NCBI GenBank assembly: GCA_036346225.1
Contig: JARFIW010000905.1
Span: 1,625,501 to 1,689,500, forward strand
Reading direction: 5' to 3'
Origin: Platerodrilus igneus
Lineage: Eukaryota; Arthropoda; Insecta; Coleoptera; Lycidae
Length of the DNA: 64,000 bases
Both the position numbers and the translations under genes were made by a program. The notes beneath the pieces were generated by a model, which saw only the letters and a list, made by a program, of their open reading frames with translations, was not told the origin of the DNA and searched no databases. Shown here piece by piece: positions 22,014 through 32,849 of the stretch (positions are counted from its first letter, which is position 1; the number at the start of each line of letters is the position of its first letter).

Positions 22014-22143
22014 ATGTTGTGTACTCTAGAATAAACATACTATAATTCACTTAAGTTGTTTATATCTTCGTTTTCTAAATGAGCAAGCATCCCAAATATA
22101 AAGAACAGTTCTAACTCACTCCAACTCTGAACGGTAAAAAATA

Positions 22144-22428
22144 TTGCATTCTCGGTTCTATGAGGGCTATCTTCAGTTTCAGCAATCATACTACGAAAAG
22201 AAAATTGAACTACTTTTTTTTAATCCTGAAGATTTACGAAGTATTGCGTCATTAGTAGTCATAGATTGTTCTAGACAAAACGAAGCGTTAAAATCTGATA
22301 CTGTCGATATTAGATTAGAATTTGAAACTAGCAGAAACGTTTTGCCAAATACATCTTGTCATTGCCTTATACTTCATGATAAGATAGCCAAATACAATCC
22401 ACTCTCAAACAGCATAAGAATATTATAA
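22144..22428 (+). pseudogene. Double-jelly-roll-like capsid protein, C-terminal fragment
   Basis: About 94 codons starting without an ATG (first codon TTG). Visible blocks: FYEGYLQFQQSYYEKKI, SLVVIDCSRQNEALKSDTVD, IRLEFETSRN, PNTSCHCLILHDKI and YNPLSN. This matches my recollection of the C-terminal end of the double jelly-roll-like proteins found across invertebrate Polinton/virus-type elements, which are 400-500 residues long; the N-terminal ~80% is absent upstream. An AATAAA lies about 45 nt after the stop. It supports a viral (capsid-encoding) ancestry for the element; as it stands it could not form a capsid. Confidence 0.6.
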
Positions 22429-23492
22429 TTACTTTATTATTACTGTACCTTTACAAATTATGAAAAAGAAAAAAACAATAAAATCATTTTTTATTAACAC
22501 TTGCATTGACACAACAACTTCGCATCATTTTAATTCAGCTGTGTTTACGGAAAAAAATATGCTTGCTCGCAGTACAGTAATAAAATGTTCTTATACGAGC
22601 TTTGATTTATGCTGTGTGTACAGAAAATACGCTAGCATTACAGTGCTATTTTAATGGTTACATATAAAAAAATTTCAAAAAAATAAAGCAAATTTGAAAT
22701 GTCTCAGATTAAACTGTCAATGTTGTTTAATAATTTACACACACTTATGGTTTTTTTAAAAAACCAGTATTAAAAAAACATTCTGCAGTTTGTTAATAAT
22801 ACAATTAACATCATGCAATTTAATTTATTGGAAGCTATATATAGCAGTACCTTGACAGTTAAAGAATTTCATTATGCAGCATGAATCATCTAAACGCAAT
22901 TACTACATACCTATATATGCATATAAAAGTCAATTTTGTTAAGTTTTACTGAAAAATAAATTATACCACCAGTAATCTAAAACTTATTGTATATATTACT
23001 GTATTAGTTAAGGGCCATTTGCATTGCATTATTTTAAACGAAATTAAACTAATTTAGGTTTTCTATTTTACTATGTGCCTTCCTTGCAATTTTTTTCAGA
23101 CAATGAATCCAATTCGTTATTTCTGCTGAGGCATAATTATATATATTCAGGGATTTAAATACAAAAAAAAAACGAGTTTGTGTGCAAAGAAATTGCGGTT
23201 TTTGCACTTGTTGTTACTTATTCTATATTACTGTATTAGTTAAGGGCCATTTGCATTGCATTATTTTAAACAAAATTAAACTAATTTAGGTTTTTTATTT
23301 TACTATGTGCCTTCGTTGCAATTTTTTTCAGACAATGAATCCAATTCGTTATTTCTGCTGAGGCATAATTATATTTGCTTACATACTGTTTTTTATTTAT
23401 TAGAATAGATTACATAGCTGAATATATTTGCAATTTTTTCAGAAAACGATGCAAATTTTTAATTTTTTCTAAGTGGTCAGTTTATTATTTAA
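22429..23492. other. Mostly non-coding; contains a 232-bp duplication
   Basis: 22985-23216 is repeated as 23217-23376 at a 232-bp offset (gtattagttaagggcc at 23001 and 23233). Between the halves (about 23142-23215) is a copy of the first ~70 bp of the 166-aa gene with an early stop. A short frame at 22460-22654 has no recognisable content. Confidence 0.7.
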
Positions 23493-23500
23493 TATAAATA
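23493..23500 (+). promoter_or_regulatory. TATA box before the spliced gene
   Basis: TATAAATA lies 80 nt before the ATG; TTCAATCAGATC about 30 nt downstream fits an arthropod initiator. Confidence 0.5.
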
Positions 23501-23579
23501 CTTCACGTAGATTTTACCAACAGTATTCAATCAGATCTCTTGTATAATTATTAGTTACTACTACTAGCAACTTTAAAAA

Positions 23580-24365
23580 ATGAGTAACTTATCATCAATC
23601 AAAAATGGTAGTAGCACCAACGTAAAAGTTCTAGAACAATTTATATTACATTCTGATGAAGACTTGATTAAAGAAGTTTTTGGTTCTTCACCTCAACTTG
23701 ACACTGCTGCTATTTTTGATCGTGACGTAATAGATATATCACGGTAAGTGCTTTTTCACATTTATAAATGTGTTTTAATATTGATAGATTTGAGCGTTTT
23801 AGGAGCAATAAAATGTCCGAGTCTGCCGCTTCTGTTGTTCCACCGCAGCCAGTTCCTATACTCGAAATTAGATGTACCAATGATCAACGTCATAGTAAAG
23901 CAGAACCATACATGTACGTTAGAATATATTTATGTTTATGCAAACACTACTAATTTATAAGTTACATTAGATTAGGATCAAAAACCCATTCTGGAAATTC
24001 TGAGGCTATCGGTAGATCGTTGGCACATTCTGATCCTCTCAGAAACATCAGGTAGTATACAAAAGAAAAGGGGAACCTACAATAATCTTTTATGTTATGC
24101 TCACAGATCCGGCAAAAACATGTTGGCTATGAAAAAGTTATGTGCAGGACCTAATATGGCTGTTTGCTGTGAAGATGACAAATCCTGCAAAGATGACACA
24201 GTAGAGTTGCTTAACGCGTTTAAAAAGCGTAGAGAGAAGCTACTGCGTCGTCTAGATTTGGAACTAGAAATAATAAAACAAAAAAGAGAGGAACTGGCTG
24301 CAAGGGAGCAGCAGATACTTCAAGAACGGGAGTTAATAAATACTTCTTCATTTATAAATAGTTAG
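23580..24365 (+). CDS. Four-exon gene of the Polinton-like element (209 aa, unknown)
   Basis: Exons 23580-23743, 23788-23913, 23971-24051 and 24107-24365 are joined by introns of 44, 57 and 55 nt. Each has GT..AG ends (GTAAGT, GTACGT, GTAGTA donors) and all are phase 2. Unspliced, the frame stops at once in each intron; spliced, it is open for exactly 630 nt. The protein starts MSNLSSIKNGSS, has an acidic N-terminus, a proline patch (VVPPQPVPILEIRC), a Cys cluster (CAGPNMAVCCEDDKSC) and a C-terminal basic coiled coil (KKRREKLLRRLDLELEIIKQ). I do not recognise it. An AATAAA follows at 24410-24415. The second intron has an alternative acceptor 5 nt on that breaks the frame; the first has one 15 nt on that keeps it. 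Intact splice sites and frame suggest recent function. Confidence 0.7.
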
Positions 24366-24409
24366 ACTTTAACTGTAAATAGTTAGATCAAAATATTCAA
24401 CAATTTGTA

Positions 24410-24415
24410 AATAAA
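24410..24415 (+). terminator. Polyadenylation signal
   Basis: AATAAA 45 nt after the stop codon of the spliced gene. Confidence 0.55.
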
Positions 24416-24621
24416 AGTATTTTATAAAAGTTTCTCTTTTGAAACAAGACTTTCTCTAAACAAGGTAGTAACCTCAAAGTAAAACACACATAAATCAGAA
24501 CCCACTTTAATTAAATACATCATTCTTTATACAATCGACTTAGATGCGTTATAATAAAACAAACAGTAAAGAACAAGATGTATATTATTATAATAAACTA
24601 ATTTCTTAGATTAGTGACATA

Positions 24622-24918
24622 TTATTCTGAAAATTCTATGTTGACAGTTAGACCGATCGATCCCTTACTAGTTATGTATACATGTTTGTTCGAGTCAATA
24701 CTTTCACTTAATTGTTTCACTCCATGGGCTTGAAGGTATTCAAAATATCTCAATGGCAATATACTTTTGAACTCTTCTGTTTACACTAATACGCTTTCTC
24801 CATATTTTGTCTTGACAGTTTGCACTTTCAAAACTTCAAACCTCTTATTCACTACAAGATCTTTTGAATTTACATAAGGTTTGCGATATGTGGTTTTATT
24901 AAGAGTATTAAAATCCAT
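24622..24918 (-). pseudogene. Small minus-strand gene with one stop (98 aa)
   Basis: From an ATG at 24918, the frame reads MDFNTLNKTTYRK..., VLKVQTVKTKYGESVLV, one in-frame TAA (codon ~46), then LPLRYFEYLQAHGVKQL and GLTVNIEFSE to a stop at 24622. The KVKTKYGE-VLV / LP-RY / Y-IT-KG layout resembles small proteins of virus-like insect elements that I suspect have an OB fold and bind single-stranded DNA; this is recollection, not proof. It converges on the spliced gene from the right-hand inverted repeat, so the element has an ambisense layout. Confidence 0.5.
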
Positions 24919-25063
24919 ATTGCATTTAATTACTTGCTTCTATCTTACATACAACACTCCGTTAACTAATTTTTATGTTATTATGATTGCTAGTCAAAGA
25001 TTTTTTACTTATATTAGATAGGATTGACCTTGATTACCACCGCTGCTGCTTTTCCTACTGTTG

Positions 25064-25448
25064 GGCACACTTTGAAGTCAAACCGGCCCATGTGTATTTG
25101 CAGCCTCTAAACATAAATCAGAATCCACTTTAATTAAACACAATTGACTTGAATGCGATATTTTGCATCTGGCCTACTTTATAACTTCTCGCTAGAAAAC
25201 CGAATTCAAAAAACAGCTACACATTTTCTCTGCACTTACATTTTTCAACATACGTGTGTTTTGAAGTCACACACGTATGTTCCATTGAAAGTAATATAAA
25301 GCCGGTCTGACTTCAAAACGTGCCCACACGTATTTTACATTGAATGTATATAAGGCCGGTCTGAATTCAAAACGGTGCACGTATATGTTACATGGAAAAA
25401 ACATACGCGTACACCGTTTTGAATTCAGACCGGCCTTACCTCACTACT
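25064..25448 (-). repeat. Right terminal inverted repeat
   Basis: Inverse of 19732-20129, ending ...CTTACCTCACTACT, then CATAAT. Confidence 0.95.
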
Positions 25449-25454
25449 CATAAT
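25449..25454. repeat. Target duplication, right copy (CATAAT)
   Basis: Identical to 19726-19731. Confidence 0.8.
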
Positions 25455-25499
25455 ATATACATAACAAAATTATATAAACTTGTTCTCTATAAATTATTT

Positions 25500-26345
25500 A
25501 AAATCTACATAGCGTTTATATAACGGGTTTGCTGGGAACATATATCGGAAGAACACACTAGAGATAATAAGCAACCTTCTAATGCCAATACCATTGATGT
25601 AGATAAGTTTAATAATTAATGGAATTAGTAGTTGCACACCAAGTTATCCAAAACATTAATAATGATGAAAATCAGAATCTAAATAACATGGTTAGTTCTA
25701 TATATCCAGAACAAGCTATTGTGCATGAAAACCAGTTGAATAAGTCAATTATATTAGCAGATGTGAAACATTCGATTCAGAATGTAAATACAAACAATTG
25801 TGAAAATAAACAATTACAAAGTATGAACAGTATTATAAATCCTGAGCAGTACATTAGACAAGATGACTTCATTTTAGTCAAAAAAAAAAGATTACTAAAA
25901 CACAAAGTTAAACAACAAAACGAGCCTGATGAAATTGATCGACAGGTTGAACATAAAATTCAAATGAAACGCACAAGTTTAGGAATTATTGGCTCTAAAC
26001 AAACAACAACTGGTGGATTATGTGGGGTCGAGAAAAAACTATGGCTATTTATAGGAAGAACTGCGAAAAGCATTATTTAAAATCCAACTTAGGAAATAAG
26101 ACAATTTGAGTTTCTCGTCCTACAGTAAATAGTGAGTACCCATGCTTCAAGGTTAGTGCTCCTATGAAATGTAAAAATCAGTTAGATGATTCTGAATTTT
26201 GACCGAATGGGGTAGTTATACGGAGATTTAATTTTCCAGAGGGTTCTTTTTTTCCAAAAACGATTATGAATCCCGCAAACTGGTCAATTTAATACATGTC
26301 TATTGCCAAAATATAAGAAGTCTAAATTATATCGACCCTGTGCAG
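25500..26345 (+). pseudogene. Non-LTR retrotransposon ORF1 relic and ORF2 start
   Basis: The open part (25619-26080) is Asn/Gln-rich, then basic, and ends GVEKKLWLFIGRTAKSII, a pattern seen near the RNA-binding end of insect LINE ORF1 proteins. Beyond its stop the sequence still reads as ORF1 in shifted frames (SAPMKCKNQL..., GVVIRRFNFPEGSFF, NPANWSI) and then as an ORF2 start (YCQNIRSLN). It is cut off near 26345, where the BEL/Pao relic region begins. The 5' part, 25500-25618, has similar degraded coding. Confidence 0.6.
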
Positions 26346-26529
26346 GTGTAAATACTAGTAGTGATTATTATTAGTTGTTTTTTGTAAATGGTCTGTTTAT
26401 AACCGTTAATAAATATTATTATTATTATATTATTGTCATTATACACTCACGTACAATAGACTGCGCAGTAAATTTGAAAATATCTGCCAAATTACAAGTG
26501 CATATTGGGCAAATTTGGACAATTTTCCC

Positions 26530-27065
26530 AAACTGCACCCTGATAACCCCTCTGGTTTACAAAAATTAGTCGACGTTTTTACCGATAAATTGGAAGCCTT
26601 TAAAAAGTTTGATCTTGCGGTTGAGGAGTGGAGCTTTATTTTAGCTCAGATGCTCTTAAATCGACTGGACGTTCACACAGCTTGAGGATTTGAGTTAAAG
26701 CACAATCCCGCCACTGTTCCTACTTATACTGAAATCATTACATTTCTAGACAAAACATATAAATCCCTGAGCAACTTATCTTTAAATCACAAATCAGACA
26801 CGAACAAAATTGTTCATGTGCAGAGCCGAGCAAGTTCACGTACCAGTGTTTCAATGTTAGTCCGCACTACCAATCGTGTTGCTGAGTGCCCGCGTTGCAA
26901 AGTTGACCATCCACTATATAAATGCTTCGCCTTTTTAAAATTAACCCTTAACGACCGCTATAATTGTGAAAAAAACTCAAACTTTGCATTAACTGTCTAA
27001 GCAGTTCGCATACTTTTTCCAAGTGTAAATCGATTGTGACTTGTCGCACTTGTTGCCAGTGACAT
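26530..27065 (+). pseudogene. BEL/Pao Gag relic
   Basis: Reads HPDNPSGLQKLVDVFTDKLE, the BEL-type Gag entry, through a stop near 26680, to a zinc-knuckle remnant AECPRCKVDHPLYKC (about 26882-26926) and a second degraded Cys cluster near 27030-27060. At least one stop and two frame changes. Confidence 0.75.
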
Positions 27066-27329
27066 CATACCTTGTTATACTTTAACCCCCCATTAGAATC
27101 GCTTTCAAAAAGTAGTGTTTCTACTAGAGTTTATACCGACGGGTCTGATAACGCCAAAGAAGATATTTGCAAGCCATCTGTTCCCTCCGCTTTGAGTACC
27201 TGCAAATTTCCACCAGTAAGTCGTTTCTCTTCTGCAACCAATAATTCCAATGTTGTATTATTTAACATAAATCCCCAAAAAAGGGCGGTTTTATTGTCTA
27301 CTGTGCAAATTTAAGTTCGTGACCGTTTC

Positions 27330-27545
27330 AGTAACTTTCAAAAGTTTCGCTGCTTGTTGGATACTGGTAGTATGACTTCATTTCTTACTCAACAATGTGT
27401 TAAGTGCTTAGGTTTAAAACCTACCCCGTTGCCTCTTACCCTTAACAGGCTTGGCTCTATGCAGACCATGGCTACTCATGGTGCTGTTTCTGTCTTTATT
27501 AAACCAGTGAACAAAATTAATTATTTTTTAACATTGATGCAATAG
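27330..27545 (+). pseudogene. BEL/Pao aspartic protease relic
   Basis: The core CLLDTGSMTSFLT motif (27351 onwards), followed by CVKCLGLKPTPLPLTL and AVSVFIKPVN, typical of the BEL protease. The frame closes at 27545 and continues shifted (LLLGADELPQIL near 27660). Confidence 0.75.
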
Positions 27546-27599
27546 TCCTACCTAGGATTTGTGAAAACCTGACTACTACTTGCGTCAACGTCAACCAGT

Positions 27600-28655
27600 T
27601 ACCGCCATTACATAACATTCATTTAGCCAACCCACAGTTTTCAAAACTCGGTCCTATAGATTTATTACTAGGGGCCGATGAATTACCACAAATTCTAGTA
27701 AATGATCGTGTTCCTGTTGAAAACCATACACTCATAGGCATGAATACTGTTTTTGGATATATTTTAATGGGATCGATTCCCGCATCAAGCACCCCGCAGG
27801 TTACCACTTTACTTTGCTCTATGGACCAAGTACCTTCCCTGAAAAAAATTGTTTCCAAATTATGGAAGGTCGAATCACTTCCTGACGTCGAAATCCTTTT
27901 AGTAGCGCAAAAGGAAGCTGCAATTATTTTCAAAGAAACTCATACGCGGACAGATCAGGGCCCTTATGTAGTTTCTTTGTCCTTGAAGGATGCTGCTCCC
28001 ACGTTTACCGGAAGCCGCGATTTAGCAACACAAAGATTTCTTTCCTAAGAACGACGCCTTCTCAAACAGCCTCTTGTATATCAACAATATAAAGATTTTC
28101 TTCACGAATACATCGATCATCAACACATGCAGCCTATCCTTAATAAGGGTCACTTTGATCATTCTTATTATATAACCTCATCATTGTGTTATAAAACCTA
28201 ACATTGTTAGCACTAAGCTTCGCGTGGTTTTTAGTGCCTCCGCTCAATGTATTTCTGGAGGTTCACTTAATGATCATTTATTAATTGGTCCCAAATTGCA
28301 GAGAGACTTCACTACAATGTTATTACAATTTCGTCTGCATTGTTACGTCTTCACTGCAGATATTCGTCAAATGTATTAGCAAATTCCTATTGCACCCGAT
28401 CAGCGTGATTATCAACGAATTGTGTGGCGTTTCCCTCCTGATAATCCTATCCAGAATTTTCATCTTAATACCGTTACTTATGGGATCAACTTTGCTCTAT
28501 TTCTTGCCAGACGTGCTCTTTTGCAACTTGCCGATGATGAAGGTGGATCCTTTCCTCTAGCCGCTTTCGCTCTTCATCATAATACCTATATTGATGAAGT
28601 AGTGACAGGTCGAGATACTTTTCAATCCGCATTGGATTTAACAGAGCAGTTGTAG
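27600..28655 (+). pseudogene. BEL/Pao reverse transcriptase relic
   Basis: In several frames: the NTVFGYILMGSI linker, LRVVFSASAQCISGGSLND (28211 onwards; usual sequence is RVVFDAS), FTADIRQMY and IVWRF. The catalytic box reads YIDE at about 28588-28599 in place of YVDD/YIDD, so the second catalytic Asp is Glu. A stop interrupts the helix before QIPIAPDQRDYQ. Confidence 0.75.
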
Positions 28656-28834
28656 TCCTTTTAAAACGAGATGGCTTCGACCTACACAAGTAGTCTAGTA
28701 ATGATCCCAATTTGCTTAACGGCATTCTCGCTCCTCATCGGTGTTTGCAACCGCATTGCTTTGAGGAACCTTCTGATCCTATCGTGTAAGTTTCGGGTCT
28801 CCAGTAAAACCGCTCTTCAGATAATTTCCTTTTC

Positions 28835-29657
28835 GTGATCAACCCTATACATACTCCTTGTACAAAACTTAATATTCTTTCTAACCTAACCCGCATTTAT
28901 AACCCGTTAGGAATTCTCCCCAACCGTTCCTTTTTAATAAAGCATTTCCTTCAACGTCTTTGGACACTCAAACTAGATTGGGATGCCCGTTCACCACCGG
29001 AGTTTTGTCGTTTATGGGAAAGATATGTTGAGAGCCTTCCTCTTCTTGCACATTTTTTCATACCACGTCTTCTAGTCCCTTCTCACTATGATTCGTGTGA
29101 GGTACATTGTTTTGGCGACGCTTCGGAACGCGACTACTGCGCCGTAGTTTATTTTCGTTTTCTTAACAGTTCTAAACAACTTATAGTTCGTTTGGTATGT
29201 GCGAAATCTAAAGTAGCTCCATTACGACCCCTTTCTCTGCCAAGGTTAGAATTGCTAACCGCTGCCTTATCTGCTAAATTACTAGATTTTGCTCTGAATG
29301 TGTTTTCTTCCCATCTCATCTTTAATAGTATATACTGTTGGTCCAATTCGATGGTTGTACATTCATGGATTTCCACTCTGCCCCAACGATGGAATACTTT
29401 CGTGCCAACACAGTAACCTATATCCAAGATAAAATTTCTAATGCCATGTGGCTTCATGTGCCTTCTAATGATAATCCCACTGACGTTGAGTCATGTGGTT
29501 TGTTACCCGCCGAGTTGCTCCAATGTTCGTTATGGTGGGCGGCTTCACCCATTTTAGTACATTCACAAGAAATAAATCATGTTCCACGTTCTTGTTCTCT
29601 GGAACCGCAACAGGTACTAAGTGAAGAACGGTCAATTACACTCACTACCACTTTGTC

Positions 29658-29658
<1 letters not shown>
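28835..29658 (+). pseudogene. BEL/Pao RNase H and linker relic
   Basis: The frame 28835-29416 has LSNLTRIYNPLGILPN, VHCFGDASERDYCAVVYFR (RNase H DAS), PLSLPRLELLTAALSAKL and YCWSNSMVVHSWI (Asn in place of the usual Asp in WSDS). It then shifts to 29338-29658, with HVPSNDNPTDVESCGLLP and LLQCSLWWAASP, the standard BEL tail before integrase. The IYIYIY end of that frame is the microsatellite. Confidence 0.8.

Positions 29659-29660
<2 letters not shown>

Positions 29661-29695
<35 letters not shown>
29661..29695. repeat. (TA)n microsatellite
   Basis: TA run joining the BEL/Pao relic to the LTR. Confidence 0.98.
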
Positions 29696-29697
<2 letters not shown>

Positions 29698-31736
29698 CCG
29701 TGGAACCTATAAGAAATCGAGCCTCACGAATTGGGCGCCATAAATTGCCGTGAAACCTCTTTAAATCGTTCCTCAGTAACAAAAATACATTCGAAAATTT
29801 TATTAATTTAACCCAGATATCGTTATAAATTTCACACAATAGAAAAATTCTTCAAAAAAATAATTTCTTACCCAGATTCCTCTCTTCATCACCTTAATTC
29901 TTCAACCGCTTCCCTGGCTAGCTCAGTTGGGTCTCCTCTTGGATACCTAGATTCACTATCCTACTCTTTATCGTTCACGCACACACTCAATAAAACCACA
30001 AAATAATACAACAATCATACAATATTTATTTACCACTATTTACAAATAAAACTTCAAGATTATTTACATTTCAGTGCTCAAGTTACACCTCAATAAATTC
30101 TATTTTTGTAAAGTCCAGTATTTTAACTAGAAATATTAAACACATTGAATATAACCGGAGTAAATGGGCCGTGAATAATACCTTATTTTTCGTTCTTTAT
30201 TTATAATTAATTTTAATTAGGACACTCTGGAGTATGGTGAGCTCATGATAACCCAGTTAATTATGAATAATGTATGCTTTTTATTTTACATACGCTTACT
30301 GCAAACAAAAAAACCCATGTACTCGTAACAATAAAAATTTAAATTCCTAATGGAACGTTAATAAGCTTTATACACCTTTAGATTTCTATTTAAATACCAT
30401 AATAAAAGCTAGTTATACGTATTATTTTCAATACGCAAAATAATGCAAAATACCTTCATAATTCACTCTCACACCTCACCACAATTTTCATAGTTTATAA
30501 AAACAACAAATTCTAAAGTGTTACCTGGAATTTCTTGAAGATCTCTACTCCGTTGACGAAGCCGTTAAGTTGTTTTGCTCTCGGTTTCGTGGTTCTGCTC
30601 TGCTGGCCGCTTCTAGTTATTTGTAGATATACACCATCTAAGTTGTGCTGCATGCTCTGCCTTCACAATGCATCCAAATCCAAATCCAAATTTATTACAC
30701 TTCTTTCATAATTGCGTACTTTAGTTTAATTTAATTTACGTTTCATTACTTCACTTCACGAGCTTGTTTAAAATAAATGTTGCACTTCAATAAAATTTAG
30801 ACTCGACACAATACGCGTATCAAACTATGAGGCCAACACTGTACTATTTAATTTAAAATAATTTTATATACTTACAAGCTCGTGGTAAATTTCTGTTCGT
30901 AGTCTGAAGCGATGAAAGTACTAAGAGAACGAAGTTAAAAGAGAGCGATGCTAAATCTTTTAGAGTATTTATACACTTCGAATGTAACCTCTCCAGACCC
31001 TCCTAACGCGAAACATTTAATTTAAACTAATACTTAAAATTTTGGTTCAACCGTTTTCGAAATCTTCGAAATTTAACTCATCGTTATTATATTTTCCGAA
31101 AAATTAACATTCAATATTCCCGTGTTTGTCTGTTGTACAACTAACTATATCGACCAATACGATATTCAATGACGTCTTGAAACCCCGCCTGTATTAACGC
31201 TATTTCTCTCTTATGCACATTTTATTTTTCGTTCTAACCTTGCTTGAGTGGTAGAAATCGATATTACTGTCCGCGTTTCAAACTAACCCATGTGGACTGA
31301 ATACGTGCAGTTTGAAGTGGATTGTTATTATGCCTGTCTCATTACGACGTATTTCATTGATCGTCTATCCTTTCTGCGCTTTAAGAAAACTTTTAGTTAA
31401 CATTTACGCGAACCGTCCGATCATTTACCCGATATACTTTGAATACTGTCTTTTATCTACACAAATAAGGGCAACCTGACATTTTCAAAACCTGCAGGTG
31501 TTCAATTAACAAACGTTTTTAACACAACATTTCTAGGAGGTTGCGTTTCAAGGTATTTTATATTCAACGGCTGTTCGTTTGTTAGCAAGGCGTTTCACCT
31601 TGGTATTATCGATTTTTCAAGCTCTTATGCGTATTAAACTTAATAACCCTTTCAACTAAACACAATTAAATTAATTAATAATTTTGCATCGGCTTCTACA
31701 ATTTATTTTCTTTACGAACCTACTAAATTTTAATCA
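29696..31736 (-). repeat. Solo LTR of the Gypsy-2-related long-LTR family
   Basis: Starts TGCCGTGGAACC with two LTR-end/PBS modules (TGGCGCCCAATTCGTGAG on the minus strand at about 29720-29740). It shows the same order of blocks as Gypsy-2 LTRs (cctgcaggtgt, aacgttttt, tattttat..ctgttcg, ttctttac...ttttaatca) at moderate identity. TATAAATAC near 30965 (minus) matches the Gypsy-2 promoter position. No internal coding sequence is attached. The right edge is approximate. Confidence 0.7.
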
Positions 31737-31739
31737 CTT

Positions 31740-32810
31740 GAGACGGTCATGAAAAGAGCAAGCACTAATGAACTGATGTTTATTTTTGTGAAATAAAAGT
31801 AATGTTCCATGCATAAAAAGTGATGGGTAAGTCAACACGTTCAGTTTTTTGAAGAGGTTTGCAATGCTCAGTTCTCGATCAGTGGCAAATAATTCGGATT
31901 GCCCTTTTTTGTAGTCTAAACATCATGATGGAGTTTGCATCGGTGGAATTCCCCCAAAAAGCAATAGCATAACGTAATCTTGCCTGAAATAATGCATGTT
32001 ATGCTTTAAGTGTACACACCAATGTTAACTCATTAGAAATAGTTTTAAGCATGAAAGAAACAGAAGATAGCTTTGTGGCTAACATGGAAATATGATCAGA
32101 CCATTTTAGATTCTGGTCTAATATTAAACCCATGAATTTTATGGTTGCAACCAAGTTTAACGCTAAGTCATTAGCCAGAATATCAATAGTGGGACGTACC
32201 TTAAAGGGCATAATGCAGGTTTTTTGAGAGTTGATTGTTAATTTATTCGAGGAAAACCAATTGTTTGTCGTTTGTATTCGTGATCTGATAGATTATTGCT
32301 AATTATTTCGGTGCTAATAAGGAGGTTAAGATTAATATTACTCACGACATAGTCAATACAGGAACTGGCGTTTTTTGTAATTCTGGTATCGTTTGTTACA
32401 TACAAAGTAAAATTATATAAGCTGAATAGCTGTTGTATCCAAATAACGTTTTTGTCTTTATAATTGTTAATATTTATGTTAAAGTCCCCAGTAATTATTA
32501 TTTTGCAGTTTTCTAAAATCGTATCTAGGATTGTATTTAGGGAATCAAAGAAGATTTCAATGTTGCCATGGGGGGAACGGTAAATACATAATATATGAAG
32601 TTTATAGACTCTACAGTAGACATAAAAAAACTCAAAGTTAAATTCGTCTTGAAGGTAACCATATTTTGAACTACTTTGAAATTCCACATTGTTAGCACAG
32701 TAAATGGCTGTGCCACCATGTTCAGAATGTTGTCTATTTGATATACTAATAAGTGAGTAGTTTTCTATTTCAATATATACCTGTTTCCTAAGCCAATGTA
32801 TTAATACATA
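31740..32810 (-). pseudogene. Jockey-like LINE ORF2 relic with internal deletion
   Basis: Minus strand: endonuclease (HGGTAIYCANNV, LHILCIYRSPHGN, ITGDFNINI with catalytic Asp/Asn, CIDYVVSN, and the end motif NNLSDHE) in the frame 32238-32810. It joins directly to the far C-terminus of RT (KFMGLILDQNLKWSDHI at 31999-32211, then AIAFWGNST and LQKRAIRIICH at 31850-31990). The whole RT palm is deleted. The 3' end abuts the solo LTR. Confidence 0.8.
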
Positions 32811-32849
32811 AGACAGAAAAGGCGTTAAGGTTATCTAATAATATAGATA

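Larger units (their letters stand above)
19732..25448 (+). mobile_element. Polinton/Maverick-like (adintovirus-like) non-autonomous element
   Basis: Long terminal inverted repeats (19732-20129 and 25064-25448) start AGTAGTGAGGTAAG and are flanked by the same 6-mer CATAAT (19726-19731 and 25449-25454). A 5'-AG terminus plus a 6-bp duplication is the Polinton/Maverick hallmark. Inside are a conserved 166-aa gene, a double-jelly-roll-like capsid C-terminus, a four-exon gene and a small minus-strand gene. No family B DNA polymerase, retroviral-type integrase, packaging ATPase or Rep/helicase is visible, and at 5.7 kb it is far below the 15-20 kb of complete Polintons, so it is a deleted or satellite form. 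Parvovirus- or bidnavirus-like origin was considered because of the hairpin termini and size, but the clean 6-bp duplication argues for integrase-mediated insertion. Confidence 0.7.
26480..29658 (+). mobile_element. Decayed BEL/Pao retrotransposon, 3' truncated
   Basis: Gag, protease, RT and RNase H of BEL/Pao type follow in order with many stops and frame changes. Integrase and any 3' LTR are absent: coding runs into a (TA)n run at 29661 and a solo LTR. No clear 5' LTR was found. Confidence 0.85.

Noticed and set aside
19732..25448. Integrated densovirus/parvovirus genome
   Set aside because: Size, hairpin ends and ambisense layout fit, but no NS1/Rep helicase or parvovirus capsid motif is visible, and the 6-bp duplications with AG termini fit Polinton-type integration better.
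29645..29839. IYIYIY-rich open frames on both strands
   Set aside because: Translation of a (TA)n microsatellite.
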